Below the pieces are notes generated by a model. The model ran no database searches, had not been told where the DNA came from, and saw nothing but the letters and a program-made list of their open reading frames with translations. Shown one piece after another: positions 1-7,465 of a DNA stretch of 30,085 bases. Source of the stretch: RGIG8497 sp045593265 (GTDB taxonomy: Bacteria > Bacillota > Clostridia > RGIG6154); the NCBI GenBank assembly GCA_045593265.1, contig JAZNWH010000024.1, forward strand, positions 1 through 30,085, written 5' to 3'. The first letter of the stretch is position 1. The number at the start of each line of letters is the position of its first letter. The position numbers were made by a program, and so were the translations under genes.

Positions 1-546
1 CGGTAGGTCTTCCTTTCCTTGTGCTGATAGGAAGTTTGCCTTTTTCATCATCTCCACATTGTCCATGGGATTCTTGTGTATCCGTTCTTCTACATATAGG
101 TTTCTGTAATATTCGTTTAGGAGTACATATGCTTTCTTTACTAGCGAGTATGACCTTCCGAGGTACATCCAGTGATTGAGCATTGCCTTGACATCGGCAG
201 GAGTTATATCTCCGACTACCTTATCGCCGAGCAGTGGGTAGATTTGGCATCTCGCTGTTCCTTCGAGTCTGTCGTAGCTTGTTTGCTCGACTGATGGGAA
301 TTTTACTGTTTCCAGCCAATTCTGCAGGCTATCTTTTAGTAGTTTCTTGCTTTCATCTGTATCCTCGATAGCTTTTTCGAATTCTGCTATGTAAGCGGTG
401 ATTTTCTTGTTAGCTTCCTGCTTGGTAGTGCCTGAGAAAGATTTCCTTTTGCGTTCGCCTTGCTCATCCATGTACCACACGACACCGCCCCAACGACCGT
501 CTGTTCTTTTAAACACATTTCCGTTTGTAAGTAGCTTCTTTCGCAT
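1..546 (-). CDS. Tyrosine recombinase (phage/ICE-type integrase), N-terminal part, cut by window edge
   Basis: The 182 visible codons start at an ATG (546-544) preceded by GGAAGTGAGATA. The first ~60 residues (NGNVFKRTDGRWGG, then a KxKSFSGTTKQEA segment) look like the arm-type DNA-binding domain of Tn916/phage integrases. About residues 65-180 match the SAM-like core-binding domain (TSYDRLEG, YPLLGDKVVGDITPADV). The catalytic domain (R..HxxR..Y) lies beyond base 1. The family integrates and excises mobile elements by strand exchange at att sites. G+C is visibly higher than in the genes to its right. It is the last gene on this strand, the position integrases often hold at one end of an element. 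Intactness cannot be judged. Confidence 0.92.
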   Translation of the reverse strand, partial: MRKKLLTNGNVFKRTDGRWGGVVWYMDEQGERKRKSFSGTTKQEANKKITAYIAEFEKAIEDTDESKKLLKDSLQNWLETVKFPSVEQTSYDRLEGTARCQIYPLLGDKVVGDITPADVKAMLNHWMYLGRSYSLVKKAYVLLNEYYRNLYVEERIHKNPMDNVEMMKKANFLSAQGKEDLP

Positions 547-589
547 TATCTCACTTCCTTTGTTTTGTATTACCTTTTTGGCAACACAA

Positions 590-618
590 ACAATACCGTA
601 AAGGTCGGCACAAGTCAA
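590..618 (-). promoter_or_regulatory. Sigma-A-type promoter for the integrase
   Basis: On the minus strand TTGACT (618-613), a 17-base spacer and TATTGT (595-590) form a near-consensus promoter about 45 bases upstream of the integrase start. Just upstream are short A/T-rich repeats: TGTATCT occurs twice (680-686 and 699-705) and TTAGATA/TATCTAA are inverted. These could be operator or arm-type sites, but that is speculation. Confidence 0.6.
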
Positions 619-690
619 GCGTTTTTGCAACAAACTTAACAAAAAGCATCTATATTCGAAATTTTTATGTGTTAGATAATGTATCTCCAA

Positions 691-879
691 TTAAACATTG
701 TATCTAAATTTCTTGATTAAATATTGAACATCAGCGTCTGACAGTCCAAATCTTGATATCATTTCAGCTTGAATGTTTCGTAAAATTTCTTTCGCTCTGT
801 CTTTATCTGTCATATCGTTTGCTGCCTCAATCGCCGATTTATATCTATCGTAATCTTTCGCGGTCATTTTTTCAACCAT
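691..879 (-). CDS. Small hypothetical protein, 62 aa
   Basis: A good ribosome binding site (GGGAGGATAAGAAA) precedes the ATG. The product is short, charged and probably helical, with no signal peptide and no recognised family. Its C-terminal FGLSDADVQ closely resembles FGLSDADIQ near the end of the double-HTH protein at 23779-24903, the only hint of a link between the two ends of the island. It may be cotranscribed with the gene at 896-1138, 16 bases upstream. Function unknown. Confidence 0.7.
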   Translation of the reverse strand: MVEKMTAKDYDRYKSAIEAANDMTDKDRAKEILRNIQAEMISRFGLSDADVQYLIKKFRYNV

Positions 880-895
880 TTTCTTATCCTCCCTT

Positions 896-1138
896 TTAAA
901 ACTTGTGTAATCTTTTATCTATAAGTTTGCCATCTGAATCATATACAAAGTCCATCTGAACATGTTCTTTGCCGGTGCTTGGTGAAAACTCTATCAATTT
1001 TAAAACATATCCGCCATTACTCGCCGCAATCTCCTTTATCAGAGTATTGCCTTCAAAATAATAGTCTGACAGCCTGCCGCATTGAACCGCACGGTCTAAT
1101 TGTTCCTTTGTTAAAGAGTTTGGATTAAATTTTGCCAT
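896..1138 (-). CDS. Small hypothetical protein, 80 aa
   Basis: I choose the ATG at 1138 (MAKFNPNSL) rather than an in-frame ATG five codons upstream, because GGAGG lies eight bases before it. The product has a short N-terminal helix-like part (SLTKEQLDRAVQCG) and then probable beta strands (GGYVLKLIEFSPS, HVQMDFVYDSDGKLID). No signal peptide, membrane segment or known motif is visible. It lies in the run of short unknown genes just upstream of the integrase. Function unknown. Confidence 0.75.
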   Translation of the reverse strand: MAKFNPNSLTKEQLDRAVQCGRLSDYYFEGNTLIKEIAASNGGYVLKLIEFSPSTGKEHVQMDFVYDSDGKLIDKRLHKF

Positions 1139-1195
1139 AATACACGCCTCCATTTTTTTATCACATTTGATAATGTAATCTTATTTGTATATTGT

Positions 1196-1720
1196 TCAAT
1201 AAAACGAGATAGCACTTTTGTTATTTCTGACAAACTTTACATCCCACATTGGATGTTTTTCTTTTACTCTTCTCCATACTTCATTGTCGAAGTTACTCCA
1301 TCCGCATTTAATCCCAAACGGAAATACTTTATCTATATAAATATCATTATCTTCACTTACATGTACTTCCCAATCACAATATTTTTCCAGTATATATTCA
1401 ACAATATCCCTGCACGTTTCCTGTGTATACAATACGACTTCAAATCCATTATCATCTAAATTTTCCTCTTTATGTACATACATCGTTAAGACAGAGGGAT
1501 CAAATAGTGCATTCTCACTTGCTATCTTATATCCTTCTTCAATATATTGCACAGCAAGTTCAATAATATTTTCACTGTCTTTTAACCCTTTATTTTCCGA
1601 ACTTCTGACCATTTTTACTATCAAGTAAACCAATAAAGATGCAACCGCAATTGAAATGACCGGATATTCAATAAATGCAGCAATAATCAGTATTATAATA
1701 ATTGTATAAACATATCCCAT
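1196..1720 (-). CDS. Hypothetical membrane-anchored protein, 174 aa
   Basis: Residues ~3-37 are strongly hydrophobic (YTIIIILIIAAFIEYPV, then ISIAVASLLVYLIVKMV) and suggest one or two N-terminal membrane segments. A soluble acidic domain of ~130 residues follows, containing two Cys (CRDIV, KYCDW) and an aromatic end (HPMWDVKFVRNNKSAISFY). The start is supported by GGAAGGTGAGAAGGCT before ATG. No family recognised. Confidence 0.8.
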   Translation of the reverse strand: MGYVYTIIIILIIAAFIEYPVISIAVASLLVYLIVKMVRSSENKGLKDSENIIELAVQYIEEGYKIASENALFDPSVLTMYVHKEENLDDNGFEVVLYTQETCRDIVEYILEKYCDWEVHVSEDNDIYIDKVFPFGIKCGWSNFDNEVWRRVKEKHPMWDVKFVRNNKSAISFY

Positions 1721-1772
1721 AGCCTTCTCACCTTCCCTGTTGGTTATGTATTACCATTTATGATTTTAAGTG

Positions 1773-1988
1773 TTATTTGATTTGCCAAATCAGATAATAT
1801 TTACCGCAAATTCTCCTTATATAAACAAATTTTACTTTACTCACACTGTTGAAATACTTATACCTTATTACTTTTTTAGATTCACTAACCGATTTTTCGA
1901 ATTCAGGATAAAACTTATCAAAATCTTTATCCTTTTTTATATAAAGTTTCAACTCATCAATATTATTGAATTTAGATATTTTAAACAT
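1773..1988 (-). CDS. Small hypothetical protein, 71 aa
   Basis: The ATG at 1988 (MFKISKF) is preferred over one two codons earlier because AAGGAG sits seven bases before it. The gene overlaps the end of the upstream acetyltransferase gene by eight bases, so translation is probably coupled. The product is Lys- and aromatic-rich (KLYIKKDKDFDKFYPEFEK; KVKFVYIRRICGKYY) and basic, without membrane segments. Function unknown. Confidence 0.7.
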   Translation of the reverse strand: MFKISKFNNIDELKLYIKKDKDFDKFYPEFEKSVSESKKVIRYKYFNSVSKVKFVYIRRICGKYYLIWQIK

Positions 1989-2463
1989 AACCATTCTCCT
2001 TCCGTTTTTCCATTCTGATGTGCCCCTCGTTATCTAAGCACTTACCGTTTTTGTATTGATACCCACATCTTCTGTAGAACTCACACGCTGTAATAGATGC
2101 AGGAATTTCTATTCTTTCAGCCCTTACACCCAGTTCATCATTTTCAAGCGTCTTGATAAGCTTCCTACCTATGCCTTTACTACGGTGTAACTCCGGCAAA
2201 ACAAAGACACTAAGGATGATAGATTCTGATTTACTGCCGTAATAGTCACTGATTGTAGCTGTACCAACAATCTTTTTCCCTTCGCAAGCAACATACATAT
2301 GTCCTTTACTGGCTCGTTCTTTGATATATTTTGGGGTAAAGAGATTTACCAATCTTTCTATTTCAGCTAATGGGTAGTCCTTGATGTTTACTTCCTTGAA
2401 ATTTCTGCAGATAAGATTTGAAATTTGTTTTGCATCCTCTTCTCTGAATCTTCTTATTTTCAT
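1981..2463 (-). CDS. GNAT-family N-acetyltransferase, 160 aa
   Basis: GNAT enzymes move an acetyl group from acetyl-CoA to an amine. The acetyl-CoA-binding motif is visible: a beta strand (IILSVFVLP) followed by HRSKGIGRKL at residues ~93-102, matching the family's R/Q-x-x-G-x-G/A pyrophosphate loop. The C-terminal ACEFYRRCGYQYKNGK is the usual motif B region. The start MKIRRF (2463) is chosen because GGGGTG precedes it and because it overlaps the previous stop as ATGA. The longer in-frame reading with ~20 extra residues has no comparable site. Substrate cannot be told. Confidence 0.9.
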   Translation of the reverse strand: MKIRRFREEDAKQISNLICRNFKEVNIKDYPLAEIERLVNLFTPKYIKERASKGHMYVACEGKKIVGTATISDYYGSKSESIILSVFVLPELHRSKGIGRKLIKTLENDELGVRAERIEIPASITACEFYRRCGYQYKNGKCLDNEGHIRMEKRKENGYV

Positions 2464-3308
2464 AAACACACCCCGCTTTGTACAACCTCCCAATGAACAG
2501 GTTGTCCTTGCATGTCTAAGCACAATCGTGCTACAAGCTTATGGTTTTCAAATTTGCCAACTTCAAATACTCCACTGGTATTCTCACTTATATTCATTTC
2601 TTTTTTTATTGCTTCAATATCGATTTTGGAATACGAATTAAATATCTTCGGGTGAAAATTGTTCTCCCCATTTCTTAAACGAATAACAAACTTAGTATTA
2701 TTCTGTGATTGCTTATTCATAATCTGATCAACAAAATATTTAAAGCTGCAATCTTCTAATATAATATCATTTTTTATTTCCGTTCTATTATGAGGCATAT
2801 TTACGAATGTTATTTGAGAATCACATGTCAAATTTTCTTCGTTTTTCATATCAAACAATTCCTTGTTTCTGTTTTGCGGGATTCTTTTTGATTCCATTTT
2901 GTTCCGTACACCTCCGAAGATATAAATTATAAAATAAAAAGCAATAAAAAACAATGTTTCTAATATATGTGTACCGATGGTTTGATTCAAAAAAATGTAA
3001 TTAGCAACAGACATCTGTGTAATTATTGATAATTCACTCGTTTTGCAACACCAAATCAAAATTTCTGTATATGTAGGTACAGTAAAAATAACTAAACCAA
3101 ACAAAAGCACAAATAAAAGTCTTAACACCCTATTGCGAACTCTCTGGCGTATAAAGTTCGAGAATAACCAGCTCAGAAGCCCGCAGACTAAAAATTCAGA
3201 TACTTTTATCAATACGAATACCTGTATGTTATCGCCTGTTAAAATTTTCGATAAAACAAAAGGCAGCAGAGCAAATATGATCAAGATATCAGAGTGCTTT
3301 TTAACCAT
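2460..3308 (-). CDS. Hypothetical multi-pass membrane protein, 282 aa
   Basis: I choose the ATG at 3308 (MVKKHSDIL) because AAGGAGG lies just upstream; a 50-residue in-frame extension looks non-coding. Roughly residues 1-135 hold about four hydrophobic segments (DILIIFALLPFVLSKIL; FLVCGLLSWLF; LLFVLLFGLVIFTVP; ETLFFIAFYFIIYIFGG). A soluble C-terminal domain of ~145 residues includes FVIRLRNGENNFHPKIF and ends HWEVVQSGVCL. The stop overlaps the acetyltransferase start by four bases, so the two are probably translated together. No family recognised. Confidence 0.8.
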   Translation of the reverse strand: MVKKHSDILIIFALLPFVLSKILTGDNIQVFVLIKVSEFLVCGLLSWLFSNFIRQRVRNRVLRLLFVLLFGLVIFTVPTYTEILIWCCKTSELSIITQMSVANYIFLNQTIGTHILETLFFIAFYFIIYIFGGVRNKMESKRIPQNRNKELFDMKNEENLTCDSQITFVNMPHNRTEIKNDIILEDCSFKYFVDQIMNKQSQNNTKFVIRLRNGENNFHPKIFNSYSKIDIEAIKKEMNISENTSGVFEVGKFENHKLVARLCLDMQGQPVHWEVVQSGVCL

Positions 3309-3330
3309 ATAAAAAACCTCCTTACCGTTA

Positions 3331-3654
3331 TCAAAAAAGATGTTCAACAGAGTCGTTCTTTGCAATTTCAATACTTTTTTGAACCCCAAAAACTGTAACA
3401 GTTTTATCATTTTCCAAACTATTATAAAAAGCATCCGGTAAAACAACAATATCATCAAGTTCAGCCTGTATATGATCGACTACCTCATATGCTTCCATAT
3501 ATTCTTTCAATTTATTCTTATCAGCAGTCAGAACAGTAATAAGATTTCCTTCATCTGTTTTTGCACATAAGATATCGACAATATCACCACCAAAACCATG
3601 CTTTAGTTTAATCTTCTTATTTTGCACCTGAGCCAAATATTTGCCGCAAAACAT
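3331..3654 (-). CDS. MraZ/AbrB-like small protein, 107 aa
   Basis: The start at 3654 follows AAGGAGAGGGGTATA. The protein reads like a diverged MraZ. It opens MFCGKYLAQVQNKKIKLKHGF, cf. MF.GEY.H.ID.KGR..LP..F in MraZ. A second copy-like half reads ELDDIVVLPDAFYNSL followed by KTVTVFGVQKSIEIAKND, cf. ..V.LP..LR....L.K.VV..G...RIEIW. MraZ is a ring-forming transcriptional regulator of the dcw cell-division cluster, built of two swapped-hairpin barrels. The basic DNA-contact residues are poorly kept, so DNA binding is uncertain. An in-frame ATG at 3852 with AAGGG before it would add 66 basic residues with no resemblance to MraZ. A structural prediction would decide the assignment. Confidence 0.6.
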   Translation of the reverse strand: MFCGKYLAQVQNKKIKLKHGFGGDIVDILCAKTDEGNLITVLTADKNKLKEYMEAYEVVDHIQAELDDIVVLPDAFYNSLENDKTVTVFGVQKSIEIAKNDSVEHLF

Positions 3655-3898
3655 TATACCCCTCTCCTTCATAGCTAATATGCCAATTCCAAATTTGTTT
3701 TTTCCACTTCGGTGTTCCTTTATATTCAGTAACGGAAAAATAGATTTATTTGTCTTCTTGATAAAATGTTGCTTCAGTAAATTGTTTTTTATTTTTCCAC
3801 GTATTATCAATTTAAAATCCACCTTTCTTATGCATCTTGCATTTAAACTCATTATATTCCCTTTTCTTTTTCCTCCAGCATTCGTTTCTTTACTTTAC
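3655..3898 (-). other. Leader or N-terminal extension region upstream of the MraZ-like gene
   Basis: This ~245-base stretch lies between a good promoter (3899-3927) and the MraZ-like start. It stays open in the MraZ-like frame from 3852, with a possible SD (AAGGG), so it is either a long N-terminal extension or an untranslated leader. Its translation is Lys/Ile-rich and low in complexity (KLIIRGKIKNNLLKQHF), which looks more like untranslated AT-rich DNA. No riboswitch fold was recognised. Confidence 0.4.
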
Positions 3899-3927
3899 AT
3901 TATAAATCATTTTCACATAACAGTCAC
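3899..3927 (-). promoter_or_regulatory. Sigma-A-type promoter upstream of the MraZ-like gene
   Basis: On the minus strand GTGACT (3927-3922), 17 bases, TATAAT (3904-3899). The perfect -10 and ideal spacing make this a likely promoter for the unit running from the MraZ-like gene towards the integrase. It lies partly before the end of the neighbouring gene at 3947, which has no visible terminator. Confidence 0.55.
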
Positions 3928-3946
3928 GGCAATAAAAGTTCAAATA

Positions 3947-4612
3947 TCAATCACTTTCTTGTTTTGAATTACTTGGAATCCTCTTTCTACGAATACGGTA
4001 ATCGACGGATACGCCTGCCTCTTCCACAGCATCATGAAGTTTATCATAATCTATTCTGTTTTTTCTACAGAAACATATTAAGTTGATAAGGCGTGTTTTT
4101 CTCTTTTTAATCAATTCTTTTGCAAAGTCATTGTAGATGCTTTTTTCTTTTTGAATATACTGATTAATAATTTTTTGCGACAAATTACTGAACTCGATTT
4201 TTCTAGCATAATTGCAGGTAGAAATAATATGCTTTAAAGCTTTAATTTCTCCTTGGTTCAAACTATGCTGTTTATCAATAACAGTTTTTACAACAACCGA
4301 CGCAAGCTCTTTCAGTTCACTCGAATACTCTTTCTTAGCTTGTCCCTGATTATTGAAGTTTTTTGCGAACTCCTGAAATATCATCATTTCACACACTGTT
4401 ATTCCATCAATATCAAGCGATGGTCTTGCAGTCACAATCGAATATCCTTCATTTTCGTATTCTATATCTTCAACTTCATAAAACCGAAGTTTACTGCATC
4501 GTAAAATTAAAAAATTTTTTTCTTTTTCGAAAACTCTTAATTTTAGGGTTATGTATTTGCTTAAGATGTCAGTATACATAACATCTTTATTATCTATACA
4601 ATGAATTACCAT
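3947..4612 (-). CDS. Hypothetical protein, 221 aa
   Basis: GAGG lies seven bases before the ATG. The first ~70 residues look like a small beta-rich domain (YITLKLRVFEKEKNFLILRCSKLRFYEVEDIEYE in part). From ~90 on the protein is mostly charged and helical (SSELKELASVVVKTVIDKQHSL; KELIKKRKTRLINLI), ending with a very basic RIRRKRIPSNSKQ tail that could contact nucleic acid. No signal peptide or membrane segment. It follows the unknown gene 4625-5002 by 12 bases and is probably in the same operon. Not recognised. Confidence 0.8.
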   Translation of the reverse strand: MVIHCIDNKDVMYTDILSKYITLKLRVFEKEKNFLILRCSKLRFYEVEDIEYENEGYSIVTARPSLDIDGITVCEMMIFQEFAKNFNNQGQAKKEYSSELKELASVVVKTVIDKQHSLNQGEIKALKHIISTCNYARKIEFSNLSQKIINQYIQKEKSIYNDFAKELIKKRKTRLINLICFCRKNRIDYDKLHDAVEEAGVSVDYRIRRKRIPSNSKQESD

Positions 4613-4624
4613 ACCATCGCCTCA

Positions 4625-5002
4625 TTAAGCCTTAATTATTTTTTCAATTATATCATCGCCAGCTTGTTCTTTTGTAATATTTTTTTCAATCAACCTAAGA
4701 TGTGTGTTTAGCTCTTCTACTTCAAATTCATTTGAATATATATATTCATCCGTTCGTTCTGACAATATCATTAAACCATCATTAATATTAACGCTCTCAG
4801 CATTAGCAAAAACAAATCGTGCCATTCTCTTTGTTCTTTCATTTGCGGAATCTGAAATCAAATTTACTATCTGTGTTTCAACCGTCTTAAATATATTTGT
4901 TGGATAAAGAGATAAATAGTTATTGTGATTAACGATTAAAATATAACTCCCATCATTTATTCCTTCAAAAAATAGTTTTCCTTGTTCATATACACATTTC
5001 AT
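4625..5002 (-). CDS. Hypothetical protein, 125 aa
   Basis: The ATG follows AGGAGAGTAATTCAA. The product is soluble, with a beta-rich first half (GKLFFEGINDGSYILIVNHNNYLSLYP) and a helical acidic second half (NTHLRLIEKNITKEQAGDDI). No motif recognised. It sits between two other unknown genes with gaps of 12 and 15 bases, so the three genes from 6049 down to 3947 look like a unit. Confidence 0.8.
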   Translation of the reverse strand: MKCVYEQGKLFFEGINDGSYILIVNHNNYLSLYPTNIFKTVETQIVNLISDSANERTKRMARFVFANAESVNINDGLMILSERTDEYIYSNEFEVEELNTHLRLIEKNITKEQAGDDIIEKIIKA

Positions 5003-5017
5003 TTGAATTACTCTCCT

Positions 5018-6049
5018 TTAACCATATATTCTTTTATATCTTTCGTCTTGCTTCGTTCTTTCCTCATCGTACTCAATTGCCCATTCTAAAAAAGGTTCTT
5101 CATATATCAGTTCCATGACTTCGATATAATTCCTCTCGTTTTTAGGTATCAGCTTTGCCCGTTCACATTGCTGGCTTTTCGTGAGATTGGGTTGAACATA
5201 CAAGATAAAATTATCTGCTGCAAAATTGTTATAATCAATATCAGTCAAATCCGTTAAACATCGCATACGATTATTTAGAATTTCTCCCAAAACCTGTGGC
5301 TCATCTTTTATTCCGAGTTCAAGTTCAGGTAAATCTTTATGCTTATATAGATTTTCAAGTATCCAAAATAGATATCTTGAAAATACATCATTAAAAGCAA
5401 AGGTTTCTGATAACATATGTGTTGATGTTTTAGACGGAGTAATTAGTGATAATGCAGGATTTATTTCACCTTCTTGAAGAAGATAAACACGACCATGTTT
5501 TGTTTCATTTTCAATCTTGTTAGAATAATCCATCAAAGGAATTAGTTCTTCTTCTCTACTTAATGCTACACAAAGCGTGTCCTTTAGGGCATCATATATA
5601 CTCTTTCCAATATTCACAGTTGTTTTAGGGAACGAGAATTTTTTTCTCATCAACTCAACATAGATACCACTTTCAATTACAACAACCACCATAATTTCAT
5701 CTAATTCATTATCTTGGAGATTTATCGGCATACTAATGATATTTGTACATTCTTCTGTTTGGATTTTGTATTTAAATTTTTTCACTTCAATGTCTTTTCT
5801 ATTTCCAACAATATGTATTAATGCGTCATCATTTGATTCCACATTCAACTTTTCCTTTAATGTTCTTCTTTCTGTGAACTCCGAAGACAACACCTTCAGC
5901 ATCGTACGTTCTTTTGTTTCTTTGTCAATGAAGATTACATAATCATCTGCAATTATTTCAGGATCAAGTAAGAATGTCTCTGCATAGCATTCATGAGTTT
6001 CTATGATATTTTCAAATTCCTTATTGCTTACGTATATCGTATGTACCAA
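5018..6049 (-). CDS. Hypothetical protein, 343 aa
   Basis: Translation probably starts at a TTG (6049-6047), seven bases after a perfect GGAGG; I see no better ATG nearby. The protein is acidic and soluble, without Cys clusters, P-loop or membrane segments. The first ~120 residues appear beta-rich (DDYVIFIDKETKERTMLKVL) and the rest helical. The C terminus is charged (EWAIEYDEERTKQDERYKR). Not recognised. It is tightly followed by two further unknown genes, suggesting a shared process. Confidence 0.8.
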   Translation of the reverse strand: MVHTIYVSNKEFENIIETHECYAETFLLDPEIIADDYVIFIDKETKERTMLKVLSSEFTERRTLKEKLNVESNDDALIHIVGNRKDIEVKKFKYKIQTEECTNIISMPINLQDNELDEIMVVVVIESGIYVELMRKKFSFPKTTVNIGKSIYDALKDTLCVALSREEELIPLMDYSNKIENETKHGRVYLLQEGEINPALSLITPSKTSTHMLSETFAFNDVFSRYLFWILENLYKHKDLPELELGIKDEPQVLGEILNNRMRCLTDLTDIDYNNFAADNFILYVQPNLTKSQQCERAKLIPKNERNYIEVMELIYEEPFLEWAIEYDEERTKQDERYKRIYG

Positions 6050-6060
6050 TGCACATCCTC

Positions 6061-6345
6061 CTATCCCTCAAATTCCTCAACAGCTTTTTTACAATCTTCT
6101 ATATATTCGTCTTCTGTCTTGCTGTAAAATTTTAAAATTCTTCTTATCTTGTCAACCTGCATACTCGAAATATAAGATGGAAAGCGTTTTAATGAAATTC
6201 TAGCGAATCCTCCGCCATATGTAATAAATTTGTATGGTTCAATGTCCTCATTTAAGCATCCAGCACACGCCGAAAAGCTATAGGAACCAAAAGTTCCAGG
6301 AAGAACATATGTTTTTGTCTCTTTTTCACAAACTTCACAAAGCAC
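6061..6345 (-). CDS. Small zinc-ribbon-like protein, 94 aa
   Basis: It starts at a GTG (6345-6343), nine bases after GAGGAAG, inside the last bases of the preceding gene region. N-terminal CEVC (residues 3-6) and CAGC (27-30) give a CxxC...CxxC pattern typical of a zinc ribbon. The rest is a short helical domain (VDKIRRILKFYSKTEDEYIEDCKKAVEEFEG). It lies 4 bases after the metallophosphoesterase-ASCH gene, so the two are almost certainly cotranscribed. Function unknown; binding nucleic acid or protein would be usual for such ribbons. Confidence 0.75.
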   Translation of the reverse strand: MLCEVCEKETKTYVLPGTFGSYSFSACAGCLNEDIEPYKFITYGGGFARISLKRFPSYISSMQVDKIRRILKFYSKTEDEYIEDCKKAVEEFEG

Positions 6346-6349
6346 AATT

Positions 6350-7399
6350 TCATTCTTCCTCAGACTCCGGTTTGATATATTCTATTTCGATTCCTACAAC
6401 ACCTTTTTTCTTATCTTCGTCCGGAAGAAACTGTTCTTGTATTTTCTGTAAAACATATTCTTTACTGTCCTCAGTATCGAATCCAAATCTTTCGTTATTG
6501 TCAATATGATCTAACAGTTCTTCGAAACTTGATGTTTCGTGTAGTGCAACACACTTTCCTTTTACATACTCTCCAATTGGAATATCATAGTAAACAAAAT
6601 AGTCTCCAACATTGATATTTCTTGCTCTTTGATCCAATGTTCTTATTTCTATATCCCTTTTCCCTGATTTAATATATTCAAACACTTCTGGCTCACTTTG
6701 AATAAGATATAATCGTGATACCTCATTACGATCTATTTGAAAATAATCCCATAGCAGAAGATGCTGATTTCTCCATGTATCTGTATCTTCATGTAAGTGT
6801 CCCATAAACCAGTGCTTATATTCAGTAGTCATTCGTATTTCTTCAAGCTTACGGTTCAGTCTTTCTTCCTTTGGATGCGGAGTACGAAAAAGTGAAAGAG
6901 TTTCGTATGGTGCAGTGTGAGTTATTATAAAATCAACATTTCTATCGTGTTTATCAAGGTTCATATCGGCTTCTTCGAAGTCTATATTCGACGGCATTTC
7001 ATCCTCCGGCCACACACTTATTCCTGGCACTCGCATATAAGAATCAACACTGTATCCTCCGCCCATAGTAAATAATTTTTTGTCATTTATAGTATATACT
7101 TGACCTCTGCTTAGATGTATGATGTTTGAGCGAATGCGATGCACTTTTCCGCCACACCAGATTTCTTCAGGATACGAGTATATTGCAGGAAAATTTTCGT
7201 GATTACCGTCAACAAATAGCATCGTCCATTCCTGAGTTCTTTCAATGTCGTCAAGCATGTGTTTTTCGCTTTCGTCATTATCCCATAGATATCCCCAATC
7301 GCCACAAACTATAACGTAATCTCCTTTTTTAAGTAATTTTGTAAATTCTAAAAGCTTTGGATACTTTCCGTGGCTATCACCTGTAATATATATACTCAT
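6350..7399 (-). CDS. Calcineurin-like metallophosphoesterase fused to an ASCH (PUA-like) domain, 349 aa
   Basis: Residues 1-~235 are a metallophosphoesterase with the full metal-binding set: D8-x-H10, GD (33-34), GNHE (65-68), H161 (ITHTAP) and GHLHE (200-204). Residues ~236-345 resemble an ASCH domain: EYIKSGKRDIEIRTLD, NVGDYFVYYD, FEELLDHID, then GVVGIEIEYI. ASCH domains are PUA-like folds linked to RNA binding or nucleoside chemistry, so a phosphodiesterase or phosphatase acting on RNA or a nucleotide is a reasonable inference. The ATG follows AAGGATTACG and an extended -10 promoter. It is followed within 4 bases by a zinc-ribbon gene. Confidence 0.88.
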   Translation of the reverse strand: MSIYITGDSHGKYPKLLEFTKLLKKGDYVIVCGDWGYLWDNDESEKHMLDDIERTQEWTMLFVDGNHENFPAIYSYPEEIWCGGKVHRIRSNIIHLSRGQVYTINDKKLFTMGGGYSVDSYMRVPGISVWPEDEMPSNIDFEEADMNLDKHDRNVDFIITHTAPYETLSLFRTPHPKEERLNRKLEEIRMTTEYKHWFMGHLHEDTDTWRNQHLLLWDYFQIDRNEVSRLYLIQSEPEVFEYIKSGKRDIEIRTLDQRARNINVGDYFVYYDIPIGEYVKGKCVALHETSSFEELLDHIDNNERFGFDTEDSKEYVLQKIQEQFLPDEDKKKGVVGIEIEYIKPESEEE

Positions 7400-7425
7400 C
7401 GTAATCCTTCTTTCTATTCTTTTAA

Positions 7426-7434
7426 ATTATAACA
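7426..7434 (-). promoter_or_regulatory. Extended -10 promoter before the metallophosphoesterase gene
   Basis: On the minus strand TGTTATAAT (7434-7426) is a perfect extended -10 element about 27 bases upstream of the ATG at 7399. The -35 region is poor (TCGGAA at 17 bases), as is usual for extended -10 promoters. It would give the group 7399 down to 3947 its own start. Confidence 0.5.
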
Positions 7435-7465
7435 TAAAATCAGTATTATTCCGATATAAACAACT

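Noticed and set aside
1..546. The two integrase fragments being one gene split by a circular sequence boundary
   Set aside because: Joining 1 to 30085 would place the core-binding domain directly against LGHSS and omit most of the catalytic domain, including the R and HxxR residues, so they are two genes or a gene not joined this way.
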